Positions 1-6,079 of a DNA stretch of 6,229 bases are shown here, one piece after another. Source of the DNA: Paraprevotella sp. (lineage in GTDB: Bacteria; Bacteroidota; Bacteroidia; Bacteroidales; Bacteroidaceae); contig JAFOXE010000179.1 of assembly GCA_017425765.1 (NCBI GenBank), positions 1 to 6,229 of the forward strand, written 5' to 3'. How positions within the stretch are numbered: position 1 is the first letter of the stretch; every line of letters begins with the position of its first letter. The position numbers and the translations under genes were made by a program. Under the pieces are notes generated by a model. It did no database searches. It was not told the DNA's origin and saw only the letters and a list, made by a program, of their open reading frames with translations.

Positions 1-3000
1 CTAACAGTGCTGGCGATGCGGTGTCATACTTTAAGGCCGGTTTGTATCTAGACAATGCCGTAGAGGCACTTGTAACCAATGGTCAAATGACACTAGGTAT
101 CAAGAGCGAGTCAAGAACCGGAGCTAATTGGGGTTCATTCCGTAACTTCCGTTTGTATTATTATGGCATAGACCTTACAGAGCTAAAGAATACATTAGCG
201 GAATTGAAGACTGAAGCTCTTAATTACATTCAGTCAGGTGGTAATCCAATGAACTACTATTTGATGGCCTTGGAAACTGCATACGGCAATGCGGAAGCGG
301 CAACAGACGGAACTCAAGCCGAAATAGAGAAGGCTACAGAAGATTTGAGCGTAGCTTTGACAGAAGCAAAGGCTTCGGAAGAGGTTAAGCAAAAGGTAAT
401 GGCGGCCGCGGCATACAACAACGCCATAAAGGATAATGCAGAACCTGTTTCAGCTGATCCCGATGCATATTCTGCTGCCATCACGAAGGTAAGTTTGCTA
501 CAATGGAGTGAAACTGCAACAATGGAAGAGGCCGAGGCGGCTCTTGCTGAACTTGAGGCTGCACGTCAGGTTTTTGTGATGGGTGCTTTGCCTATGGATC
601 CAACCAATGGTTTCGACCTAACCTTCATAATTAAGAATGCCGGTTTTGAAGGCGGCATGAAGACAACTGAGTGGGCTACAATGAACGAGCCTAACGATTG
701 GACTGTGGCTGCAGTTACCGAAGGACATAAAGACGGAGCATTGCAATCGGCAACTCCTTCTGAAGGAACAAGCTATTATAATGCTTGGGCCGGTACATTG
801 AAATCAATGGATTTGTATCAAGAAATTGCCAATCTTCCTGTGGGTAAATATCGTTTGACTGCAGATGTACGTACAGAGAAGGCAGAGCAAATTACCAATC
901 AAGGTGTATATGCCACACCATTTGGTGGAACTACTGTTAAGTCGGCAACCTTGACCGGCGTGGGTTCTCCTTGGGACGGAAAAGAGGCATGGCAAACTTT
1001 GTCGGTAGAGTTCAATGTGATTGCCGAGGGTTCTAATACCCGCATTGGTATTTCTTCTACAAGTACAACCGGTGGCTCTGCAGGTTGGTTCCAAGTGGAC
1101 AACTTTACGTTGACAAGTTTGGGTGTAGACCTCACAGAGTTGAAAACCGCATTGACCGATTTGAGAGCCGAAGTGGCTGCTTATATCATGGGTGGTGGTG
1201 CTCCGATGCCTTATTATATGATTGCTTTGGATGAGGCTAATACGAATTCAGGAAGTGTGTTGACAACAGGAGGAAGAGAGCAACTTCAACAAGCAACCTC
1301 CGACTTAAGCGCAGCCTTTGCCGAGGCAAAGAAGTCTGAACCAATTGGTAAGGCCTTGACTAACGCCGTGCAATTGTGCTGGAATATTTTGGATAATGCC
1401 AATGTAATCTATTCTGATCCGGCAGCTTATGAGGAAGTGGGTATCGCAGCAAGCAATTTAGCCATGAGCGAATCGACAACAATGGAAGAAGCTGAAACTG
1501 CTATTGAGAATCTAGAAACAGCACGTCGTGAGTTCGTAATCGGTGCCACTCCAAAAGATCCTTCAGTGTGCACATTCGATATGACTTTCATGATAGACGA
1601 TGCTGCAGTAACTGATGCTGCGAAGTGGACAAATGGTCGCATCGGTAGTGGAGAACAATATGGTGGTGCTCCGGATAACAAGTATTTGGATATATGGAAC
1701 AGCAAGACCGACATGAGCAGAGTCATTACAGAACTTCCTGACGGTATTTATGTGTTGACTGCAGCAACTCGTGCCAGTGCCGATGTTGCCGAAGCATACA
1801 TCTACGGACAAGGTTTGGACGAAAAGGTTACAGCAGCTACTCATAAAGTAGGTAACTCTGGTAACGAACTTGGTGGCGGTTGGGATTGGACCACAACCGA
1901 TAGCATCCTTGTAGCCGGTGGAAAGTTGACAATCGGTTTCTATGCAGATGCAAGCAACAGCAAGTGGGCCGGTGCCGACGACTTTAAGTTGATATTGGCT
2001 CGTGGCTTGAACGACGAAGAAATGATGCAAATGGAATTGGCTAAGTTTGAACAAGCTCAAGAGGAATTGAAGGCTCTTATTGCCGAAGCACAAGCTTTGA
2101 TTGACGACGAAACCAACATCGGTACAGGTGCATTCCAACGTAATCAAGAAGATTTGGATTTCTTGCAGACGTGGGTTCAATATGCACAACCTATGGCAAC
2201 AGGCTCAATTGGCGACGTAGGTGGAGCAGAAACGGTTAACATGTATGCAAGTTACGTTTCTATGGGTATCAACTATGCTAAGATGTTGAATGCTCCTACA
2301 ACAGATGAAGCATTCGAGGTGAAGATTACCACAAACGATTCATACGTGTTTAGAAACTTGCCTCTGACTTTCCAAGAAGATGGTAAGGGTGGTGCATTCT
2401 TCAATACAAAGATGAACAATCGCAACTATGCACAAAGTGTAATCTTTACAGCTACAGGCGAGTTGAACGAATACACTATGTCTACAGTAAATGCAGCAGG
2501 TCAGATGGTTTACATCGCTACCAACAAGACTGCAAACAATGAAGGTAATACATCTCAAATCCGTTTGACCAACGATGCCGAGAAGGCTTTGAAGGTAGTG
2601 GTAGAGCGCACAGCAGAGGAAGGTCTCTATAAGTTGTTCAACACTGAAGCAAAGGCATACTTGGGTTGCCAAGACTCAAATGCAGAAAAGAATGGTGGCT
2701 TGTACACTACAAACTCTCACAGCACATTCACTATTACTTCTGTGGATAAGGTGAAGGTTGAAGTGAATATTACAGAAGCCGGATGGGCTACATTGATGTT
2801 GCCATACGCTGCAGAAATTCCTGCCGACCTAACCGTATACACTTGTCAAGAAGCAGCCGCAGCAGAAGGTGGATACTCAGTATTGACCTTGACAGAGGTG
2901 GAATCTATCGAGGCCAACAAGCCTTATGTAGTATCAGGTGCTGACGGTACTTCTGCAACCTTCGAAGGTTGGGGTGCTGCATACGCTATGGAATACTCTA

Positions 3001-3347
3001 ACGGTATGCTCACCGGTACATTCGCCGAGAAGACTGCTGCTGCAGGTTCATACGTATTGCAAAACCAAAATGGTATCGTGGGCTTCTACTTGGTAGAGGA
3101 AGGTGCTGAGCCAACCGTTAAGGCTAACCGTGCATGGATGAATTATTCTGAGGCTGCCGGTATTAAGGCATTCGTCTTCGACGGTATGTTGACCGGTATC
3201 TACCAAATTGAAAGCAACGATGCATTGGTGGATGTATATACATTGCAGGGTGTATTGGTTCGTAAGGACGTGAAGAAGAGCGCTGCATTGAAGGGCTTGA
3301 ACAAGGGTGCTTACATCGTAGGTGGTGTAAAAACTTTGGTAAAGTAA
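1..3347 (+). CDS. Large modular secreted/surface protein with a T9SS-type C-terminal sorting domain, 5' end missing
   Basis: The frame is open from base 3 to the TAA at 3345-3347, so the gene starts before the window; the GTG at 21 lies mid-domain and is probably not the start. Residues below count from that GTG. Residues 1-48 are the end of a beta-sandwich. Helical segments cover about 49-195 and 368-515, each followed by a beta-sandwich (about 198-367 and 518-661) with the 'L-P-x-G-x-Y-x-L-T-A' strand typical of galactose-binding-like modules. A third, diverged helical segment runs from about 662 to 766, then a beta-rich, possibly beta-trefoil region (767-910), then a module starting near 911 with 'AGWATLMLPYA', a type common in Bacteroidales surface proteins. 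The last 40 residues ('VDVYTLQGVLV', then 'LNKGAYIVGG', ending in Lys) fit a type A sorting domain. I infer export by T9SS and surface attachment or release. No catalytic domain is visible; carbohydrate or host-ligand binding is a guess. The signal peptide and any enzyme domain would lie upstream. Confidence 0.88.
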   Translation, partial: NSAGDAVSYFKAGLYLDNAVEALVTNGQMTLGIKSESRTGANWGSFRNFRLYYYGIDLTELKNTLAELKTEALNYIQSGGNPMNYYLMALETAYGNAEAATDGTQAEIEKATEDLSVALTEAKASEEVKQKVMAAAAYNNAIKDNAEPVSADPDAYSAAITKVSLLQWSETATMEEAEAALAELEAARQVFVMGALPMDPTNGFDLTFIIKNAGFEGGMKTTEWATMNEPNDWTVAAVTEGHKDGALQSATPSEGTSYYNAWAGTLKSMDLYQEIANLPVGKYRLTADVRTEKAEQITNQGVYATPFGGTTVKSATLTGVGSPWDGKEAWQTLSVEFNVIAEGSNTRIGISSTSTTGGSAGWFQVDNFTLTSLGVDLTELKTALTDLRAEVAAYIMGGGAPMPYYMIALDEANTNSGSVLTTGGREQLQQATSDLSAAFAEAKKSEPIGKALTNAVQLCWNILDNANVIYSDPAAYEEVGIAASNLAMSESTTMEEAETAIENLETARREFVIGATPKDPSVCTFDMTFMIDDAAVTDAAKWTNGRIGSGEQYGGAPDNKYLDIWNSKTDMSRVITELPDGIYVLTAATRASADVAEAYIYGQGLDEKVTAATHKVGNSGNELGGGWDWTTTDSILVAGGKLTIGFYADASNSKWAGADDFKLILARGLNDEEMMQMELAKFEQAQEELKALIAEAQALIDDETNIGTGAFQRNQEDLDFLQTWVQYAQPMATGSIGDVGGAETVNMYASYVSMGINYAKMLNAPTTDEAFEVKITTNDSYVFRNLPLTFQEDGKGGAFFNTKMNNRNYAQSVIFTATGELNEYTMSTVNAAGQMVYIATNKTANNEGNTSQIRLTNDAEKALKVVVERTAEEGLYKLFNTEAKAYLGCQDSNAEKNGGLYTTNSHSTFTITSVDKVKVEVNITEAGWATLMLPYAAEIPADLTVYTCQEAAAAEGGYSVLTLTEVESIEANKPYVVSGADGTSATFEGWGAAYAMEYSNGMLTGTFAEKTAAAGSYVLQNQNGIVGFYLVEEGAEPTVKANRAWMNYSEAAGIKAFVFDGMLTGIYQIESNDALVDVYTLQGVLVRKDVKKSAALKGLNKGAYIVGGVKTLVK
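165..1121 (+). repeat. Intragenic repeat unit 1 (alpha-helical plus beta-sandwich module)
   Basis: This 319-residue unit starts at 'GIDLTELK' and runs to just before the next 'GVDLTELK'. The helical half has a Tyr-Tyr pair ('NYYLMALE'), 'ATEDLSVALTEAK', 'SADPDAY' and 'TMEEAEAALAELEAAR', then the linker 'VMGALPMDP' leading into the beta-sandwich at 'FDLTFII'. Every one of these landmarks recurs in order in the next unit. The helices resemble FIVAR-type bundles seen in cell-surface proteins, but that name is a guess from pattern only. Confidence 0.82.
1122..2003 (+). repeat. Intragenic repeat unit 2 (diverged copy)
   Basis: This 294-residue unit matches unit 1 landmark by landmark: 'GVDLTELK', 'PYYMIALDEA', 'ATSDLSAAFAEAK', 'YSDPAAYEE', 'TMEEAETAIENLETAR', 'VIGATPKDP' and 'FDMTFMI'. 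The 'TMEEAE' methionine codons lie at 522 and 1482, exactly 960 bases apart. The helical half is well conserved. The beta-sandwich is shorter and more diverged, sharing mainly the 'L-P-x-G-x-Y-x-L-T-A' strand and the closing 'DDFKL' strand, which corresponds to 'VDNFTL' in unit 1. The drift shows the duplication is old, so it is not an assembly artefact. Confidence 0.8.
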
Positions 3348-3392
3348 TCAAGGGCTTCTAAACTCATGTATAACTTAAAACGTAATAGTAAT

Positions 3393-3548
3393 ATGAAAAA
3401 AGAATATATGAGCCCTGCGGCAGAACTACACCGCATCGAGGCAGAAGGAATGATGGCCTTGTCAATTGTACAAGGTGGTACAGCCGATCCTGAAGGCGAA
3501 GTGCTTGTAAAAGGCGAAGGCGATTGGAATATTTGGGCCGGAAAGTAG
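3393..3548 (+). CDS. Small 51-residue peptide of the Bacteroidales 'MKK-Y-x-x-P' type, function unknown
   Basis: The product begins 'MKKEYMSPAAELHRIEAEG', continues with a hydrophobic 'MMALSI' segment, a Gly- and acid-rich stretch, and ends with 'DWNIWAGK'. I chose the ATG at 3393 over the in-frame ATG at 3366 because short Bacteroidales peptides commonly open with this Lys-Lys-x-Tyr-x-x-Pro pattern and because A-rich DNA precedes it; the earlier ATG would add only nine untypical residues. There is no clear signal peptide or transmembrane segment. It lies 45 bases after the large surface-protein gene with no obvious promoter of its own and just before a strong terminator, so it is probably co-transcribed with that gene. 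Peptides of this kind are widespread in the order, usually unannotated; I know of no established function. It may be missed by gene callers because of its length. Confidence 0.7.
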   Translation: MKKEYMSPAAELHRIEAEGMMALSIVQGGTADPEGEVLVKGEGDWNIWAGK

Positions 3549-3575
3549 TGTCCGGTCGGATTCCGACAATAAATA

Positions 3576-3615
3576 AACAGAGGGTGCACCATCGGTGCAT
3601 CCTCTGTTGGTTTTT
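3576..3615 (+). terminator. Rho-independent terminator after the surface-protein/peptide pair
   Basis: A 15-bp stem pairs 3576-3590 with 3594-3608 around the 3-base loop ATC. The only imperfection is a G-U pair (3584 with 3600), tolerated only in the + strand RNA, which agrees with + strand use. Two bases later comes a run of five T. It lies 27 bases after the peptide stop codon. A short 5-bp hairpin (3555-3559 with 3563-3567) precedes it. Confidence 0.9.
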
Positions 3616-3683
3616 ATGTAAAAGAAACGAGCAAGTGACAATACTCCCTCGCCACTTACACCTTATTATATATATAGGGATAC

Positions 3684-3712
3684 AAAAAAGCCCTCTTGCA
3701 GTGAAGAGGGCT
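3684..3712 (-). terminator. Rho-independent terminator of the SGNH hydrolase gene
   Basis: A perfect 9-bp stem (AGCCCTCTT at 3689-3697 with AAGAGGGCT at 3704-3712) has a 6-base loop. The A run at 3684-3689 becomes a U run in the - strand transcript, while the + strand side has no T run. It begins 11 bases after the hydrolase stop codon. Confidence 0.88.
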
Positions 3713-3723
3713 ATGGGGAGTTA

Positions 3724-4443
3724 TCAGTGTTGTAACAAAAAGGCTTCGGCTATGGGTAAGAAACGATCATGGCCCTCAGCGTTAAGATGGGCCGTGTCGG
3801 TAAGGCCTTGACTGGGTTGGAAGTAACGTCGGCGGAATTCTTCGTCGGTAACATATATGCCGCTTCGACGAGCTGCATCGAACACGGGTATACCATAACT
3901 TCCACATACCTCAAGCATGGCATCGACAACTTGTTGGCGAGGACTGCCGATGAAGTTGTGACACGTCCATGGAGTAAAAAAATAGATGCGACCCTCTGGA
4001 TAACGACGGATGAGGCCCATGCAAAGTTCAGAAAGTCGGCTCTTGAATATGTCAAGGCCTCCAATAGAGTCCAACTTGTTCGAGTCGTTATGGCCGGCAA
4101 TCACAACTACATAATCCAAACTATCTGGCATCTCTTTATAGCGGATGTACATGGCTTGGCCCCAGCGTGGACTGGTATAGGCAATGCTGCTGCCGTTTCG
4201 ACCGTGGTTGAAGTAGGTCATGCCGTATTTAGCTGCAAATTTGTAGTGCCAGGTGTGCTGGTAGGGTTGCATGTGGTTGCGCACATAGCTGTCGCCCAAG
4301 ACTCCAATGCGTTTGCCCTGCAAGGCCGATGTCGCCATGGGGCATACAGTGTTGTGCTGTGGACATGGTTGTGCACACAACTGCGCACGAGAAGGGATGT
4401 TCAGAGCACAGATAAGAGCTACAGATAGAAAAAGTTTTTTCAT
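3724..4443 (-). CDS. Secreted SGNH/GDSL-family hydrolase
   Basis: This 239-residue protein carries the SGNH signature blocks in order: 'GVLGDSYV' with nucleophile Ser52 (block I), 'NHGRNGSS' with Gly81/Gly84 (block II), 'AGHNDSN' with Asn119 (block III) and 'DTAHLN' with Asp216 and His219 (block V). The family hydrolyses ester bonds in lipids, acylated sugars or peptidoglycan; the substrate here cannot be told from sequence. Residues 1-20 form a signal peptide (Lys-Lys, hydrophobic core, 'SRA' before Gln21), so it is probably exported to the periplasm or beyond. There is no lipobox. The mature start is cysteine-rich (Cys23, Cys27, Cys34), with Cys141, Cys161 and Cys180 further on, which suggests disulfides. 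The length is normal for a single-domain member. It is transcribed alone, convergent with the surface-protein genes, and has its own terminator. Confidence 0.88.
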   Translation of the reverse strand: MKKLFLSVALICALNIPSRAQLCAQPCPQHNTVCPMATSALQGKRIGVLGDSYVRNHMQPYQHTWHYKFAAKYGMTYFNHGRNGSSIAYTSPRWGQAMYIRYKEMPDSLDYVVVIAGHNDSNKLDSIGGLDIFKSRLSELCMGLIRRYPEGRIYFFTPWTCHNFIGSPRQQVVDAMLEVCGSYGIPVFDAARRSGIYVTDEEFRRRYFQPSQGLTDTAHLNAEGHDRFLPIAEAFLLQH

Positions 4444-4481
4444 TATATTGGAGTTAGATTGTGTTATGCGAGATTAGTAGT

Positions 4482-4493
4482 GCACTTAAGTGC
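4482..4493. other. Perfect 12-base palindrome upstream of the hydrolase gene
   Basis: GCACTTAAGTGC reads the same on both strands. It lies 38 bases before the hydrolase start codon, between that gene and the terminator of the tRNA. Its position suits a regulator-binding site near the hydrolase promoter. A weak -7-like TAATCTCG follows it on the - strand, but no convincing -33 element is visible. No regulator family is recognised. Confidence 0.35.
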
Positions 4494-4501
4494 TAAAAGA
4501 G

Positions 4502-4536
4502 AAAAAGCTGAAAACATTTCTGTCTTCAGCTTTTTT
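4502..4536 (-). terminator. Terminator of tRNA-Leu
   Basis: AAAAAGCTGAA (4502-4512) pairs perfectly with TTCAGCTTTTT (4525-4535) over 11 bp around a 12-base loop. On the - strand it begins 4 bases after the tRNA 3' end and finishes in a U run. Its A/T symmetry would also allow termination on the + strand. It separates tRNA transcription from the hydrolase gene. Confidence 0.8.
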
Positions 4537-4539
4537 CTG

Positions 4540-4621
4540 TACCCAGACCCGGGATCGAACCGGGATGGGTTGCCCCACTGGTGTTTGAGACCAGCGCGTC
4601 TACCGATTCCGCCATCTGGGC
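4540..4621 (-). tRNA. tRNA-Leu, anticodon CAA
   Basis: The - strand folds into a complete 82-base class II tRNA. The acceptor stem GCCCAGA/TCTGGGT has a G1-U72 wobble, as also occurs in some E. coli leucine tRNAs. The D stem is GCG/CGC with the GG and TAGA loop bases. The anticodon stem CTGGT/ACCAG encloses the loop CTCAAAC, with anticodon CAA at 4585-4587 (reads UUG). The 13-base variable arm forms a TGGG/CCCA stem with a GCAA loop, as expected for leucine. The T arm CCCGG-TTCGATC-CCGGG is perfect, and the discriminator base is A (4540), the usual one for leucine. CCA is not encoded, so it must be added after transcription. Confidence 0.97.
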
Positions 4622-4643
4622 GCTTCTCTTTCGATTGCGAGTG

Positions 4644-4675
4644 CAAAGATAGAGCCTTTTTCTGATGTGTGCAAG
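4644..4675 (-). promoter_or_regulatory. Bacteroides-type promoter of tRNA-Leu
   Basis: On the - strand TATCTTTG (4644-4651) matches the -7 consensus TAnnTTTG exactly, and CTTG (4672-4675) matches TTTG at -33 with one change; the spacer is 20 bases. A start near 4637 would leave a leader of about 15 bases before the tRNA. Confidence 0.75.
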
Positions 4676-4798
4676 TGTTTGTCCGTTTTTTTATTAAAAT
4701 TCTTCTTGTTTTTGACTTTATGAGGGGCGCAAACAGTGGAAATGGGGTGTATGGAGTGATTTATTTTGCTGTATTTTTGTGTTTTTTAGAACCTAATC

Positions 4799-4830
4799 TT
4801 TGTTGAGATGATAAAATCGGCTTATCTTAG
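4799..4830 (+). promoter_or_regulatory. Probable promoter of the mannose-1-phosphate guanylyltransferase gene
   Basis: TTTG (4799-4802) and TATCTTAG (4823-4830, one mismatch to TAnnTTTG) are separated by 20 bases, the same spacer as the tRNA promoter. Transcription would begin near 4837, about 20 bases before the ATG. An exact -7-like TATTTTTG lies at 4772-4779 but lacks a clear -33 partner; it may be a second, weaker start. The upstream DNA (4680-4800) is T-rich and holds no gene that I can see. Confidence 0.55.
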
Positions 4831-4856
4831 CAGAAAGCAAGCAAAAATCTAATTAC

Positions 4857-6008
4857 ATGAAGAAATCACTCAATAATTATTGCGTTATCTTGGCCGGAGG
4901 CATTGGCAGCAGATTGTGGCCGGTGAGCCGTGTACACAAACCCAAGCAGTTCTTGGATTTATTTGGTACAGGACGCACACTCTTGCAGCAAACCTACGAC
5001 CGATTTGCACACTTTATAGATCCTGCCAACATATACATATCCACCAATCAGGAATATGTGGATCTGGTATGCGAACAATTGCCGCAGGTGCCTGAGGAGA
5101 ATATTTTGTCGGAACCCATTCGCCGAAATACCTTGGCTAGTGTGGCTTGGGCTACGTCACTCATCCATCATAGATGTCCGGAGGCTAACATTATAGCTTC
5201 GCCTGCCGACCAAATGATTGTCGATGAGGGAGCATTTGGCGAAGACATCTTGGGTGGACTTGATTTCGTGGCTCAGACAGAGGCCCTACTTACTGTTGGC
5301 GTAAAACCCACACGTCCCGACACGGGATATGGTTATATTCAAGTAGGAGATGCGGCTGATTCAGAGGAATTGGCTTTAGTGAAATATCTTGGCGAGCAAC
5401 CATCAAAAGGGAAATTGATAGAAAATGCACCCATCTTTGCCCGAGTGAAATCGTTTACCGAGAAACCGGAATTAGAATTCGCTAAGATGTTTGTAGAGAG
5501 TGGAGAATTCTATTGGAATACGGGTCTGTTTTTATGGAATGCCGATGTGATGATAAGGGCTATTGTAAAATTAGTACCTAATTATGCCGATGAAATCCGC
5601 GAGGTAGAGGAGTTGGACGAGAAAAGAGAGGCGGGATGCATGCCGGAGTGTTTCTCGGCATTGCCTAATTTGTCGTTAGACTATGGAATCTTAGAACGTA
5701 GCGAAAACGTGTATGTGCAGCAAGGTAGATTCGGCTGGGCTGATCTGGGTAACTGGTGGTCGCTACACGATGACGCCTTGTCGGATGAGGATGGGAATGT
5801 GGTGCTTAATACCGAGGCAATGCTATATAAGTGTAAGGGAAATGTTATTCGTTTGCCCGAAGGACGTATAGCAGTTTTGGATGGATTGGAGAACTTTGTG
5901 GTGGCAGAAGAGGGTAACGTGTTGATGATATGTCCGAAAAGCGATGCGGCATCCATGAGAAGAATGATGACCGATGCTCAAATGAAATTAGGAGAGGAGT
6001 TGGGATAG
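4857..6008 (+). CDS. manC: Mannose-1-phosphate guanylyltransferase (GDP-mannose pyrophosphorylase)
   Basis: The enzyme makes GDP-mannose from mannose-1-phosphate and GTP in the cytoplasm; GDP-mannose supplies mannose and, via GDP-fucose, fucose for surface polysaccharides and glycoproteins. The 383-residue product opens with the nucleotide-binding signature 'GGIGSRLWP' (14-22) and 'KPKQF' (28-32). It continues with 'RRNTLASVAWA' (89-99), 'SPADQ' (115-119), 'TGYGYI' (156-161), 'FTEKP' (200-204), 'FYWNTGLFLW' (218-227), 'DYGILE' (275-280) and 'WADLGNWWSLHD' (294-305), all family landmarks in the normal order. The C-terminal cupin phosphomannose isomerase domain of the bifunctional proteins is absent, so this is a transferase-only form. 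Most relatives have His after the conserved Asp where this has Gln119. The ATG at 4857 begins 'MKKSLNNYCVILAGG', the usual distance before the signature. It appears monocistronic, with a hairpin 37 bases after the stop. Confidence 0.93.
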   Translation: MKKSLNNYCVILAGGIGSRLWPVSRVHKPKQFLDLFGTGRTLLQQTYDRFAHFIDPANIYISTNQEYVDLVCEQLPQVPEENILSEPIRRNTLASVAWATSLIHHRCPEANIIASPADQMIVDEGAFGEDILGGLDFVAQTEALLTVGVKPTRPDTGYGYIQVGDAADSEELALVKYLGEQPSKGKLIENAPIFARVKSFTEKPELEFAKMFVESGEFYWNTGLFLWNADVMIRAIVKLVPNYADEIREVEELDEKREAGCMPECFSALPNLSLDYGILERSENVYVQQGRFGWADLGNWWSLHDDALSDEDGNVVLNTEAMLYKCKGNVIRLPEGRIAVLDGLENFVVAEEGNVLMICPKSDAASMRRMMTDAQMKLGEELG

Positions 6009-6045
6009 AATCTAAAATGTTTACTACATAATAGTGTGAAAAGAA

Positions 6046-6077
6046 AAAGACGCAGCGGGAAATCCTGCTGCGTCTTT
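6046..6077. terminator. Shared hairpin terminator between convergent manC and HIT genes
   Basis: A stem of up to 15 bp pairs 6046-6060 with 6063-6077. The outer 11 bp are perfect; one G-U pair (6057 with 6066) and a tight loop lie at the tip. On the - strand the stem is followed by TTTTTCTTTTC, a good U run, and it begins 2 bases past the HIT-gene stop codon. On the + strand the trailing T run is short (CTTTGCTT), so it may be weaker for manC. Confidence 0.82.
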
Positions 6078-6079
6078 GC

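Noticed and set aside
21..23. GTG as the start codon of the large protein
   Set aside because: The frame is open to the window edge and the GTG falls in the middle of a beta-sandwich whose closing strands match the later copies, so the true start is upstream.
1563..2189. 208-codon open frame on the - strand inside the large surface-protein gene
   Set aside because: Its Cys/Leu/Ser-rich, motif-free translation is typical of an antisense shadow; the + strand frame shows duplicated protein domains.
3366..3368. Earlier ATG for the small peptide
   Set aside because: It would add nine residues ahead of a typical 'MKKEYMSP' start; the ATG at 3393 fits the peptide type better, though the earlier one cannot be excluded.
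3660..3678. AT-repeat stretch (TTATTATATATATAGGG) as a promoter
   Set aside because: It lies between two terminators, has no TTTG element at the right distance and no gene downstream on the + strand.
3769..4428. 219-codon open frame on the + strand opposite the hydrolase
   Set aside because: It is antisense to a protein with all SGNH motifs and a signal peptide, shows no recognisable domain, and is explained by codon bias of the real gene.
4540..4621. G1-U72 wobble at the end of the tRNA acceptor stem as a sign of a degenerate tRNA
   Set aside because: The same end pair occurs in functional E. coli leucine tRNA, and every other stem is fully paired.
4540..4621. tRNA gene as an integration site for a mobile element
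   Set aside because: No integrase gene and no repeated copy of the tRNA 3' end was seen in the flanking sequence of this window.
4459..4665. Short open frames on both strands across the tRNA
   Set aside because: They run through a complete tRNA-Leu and its terminator and have no coding features.
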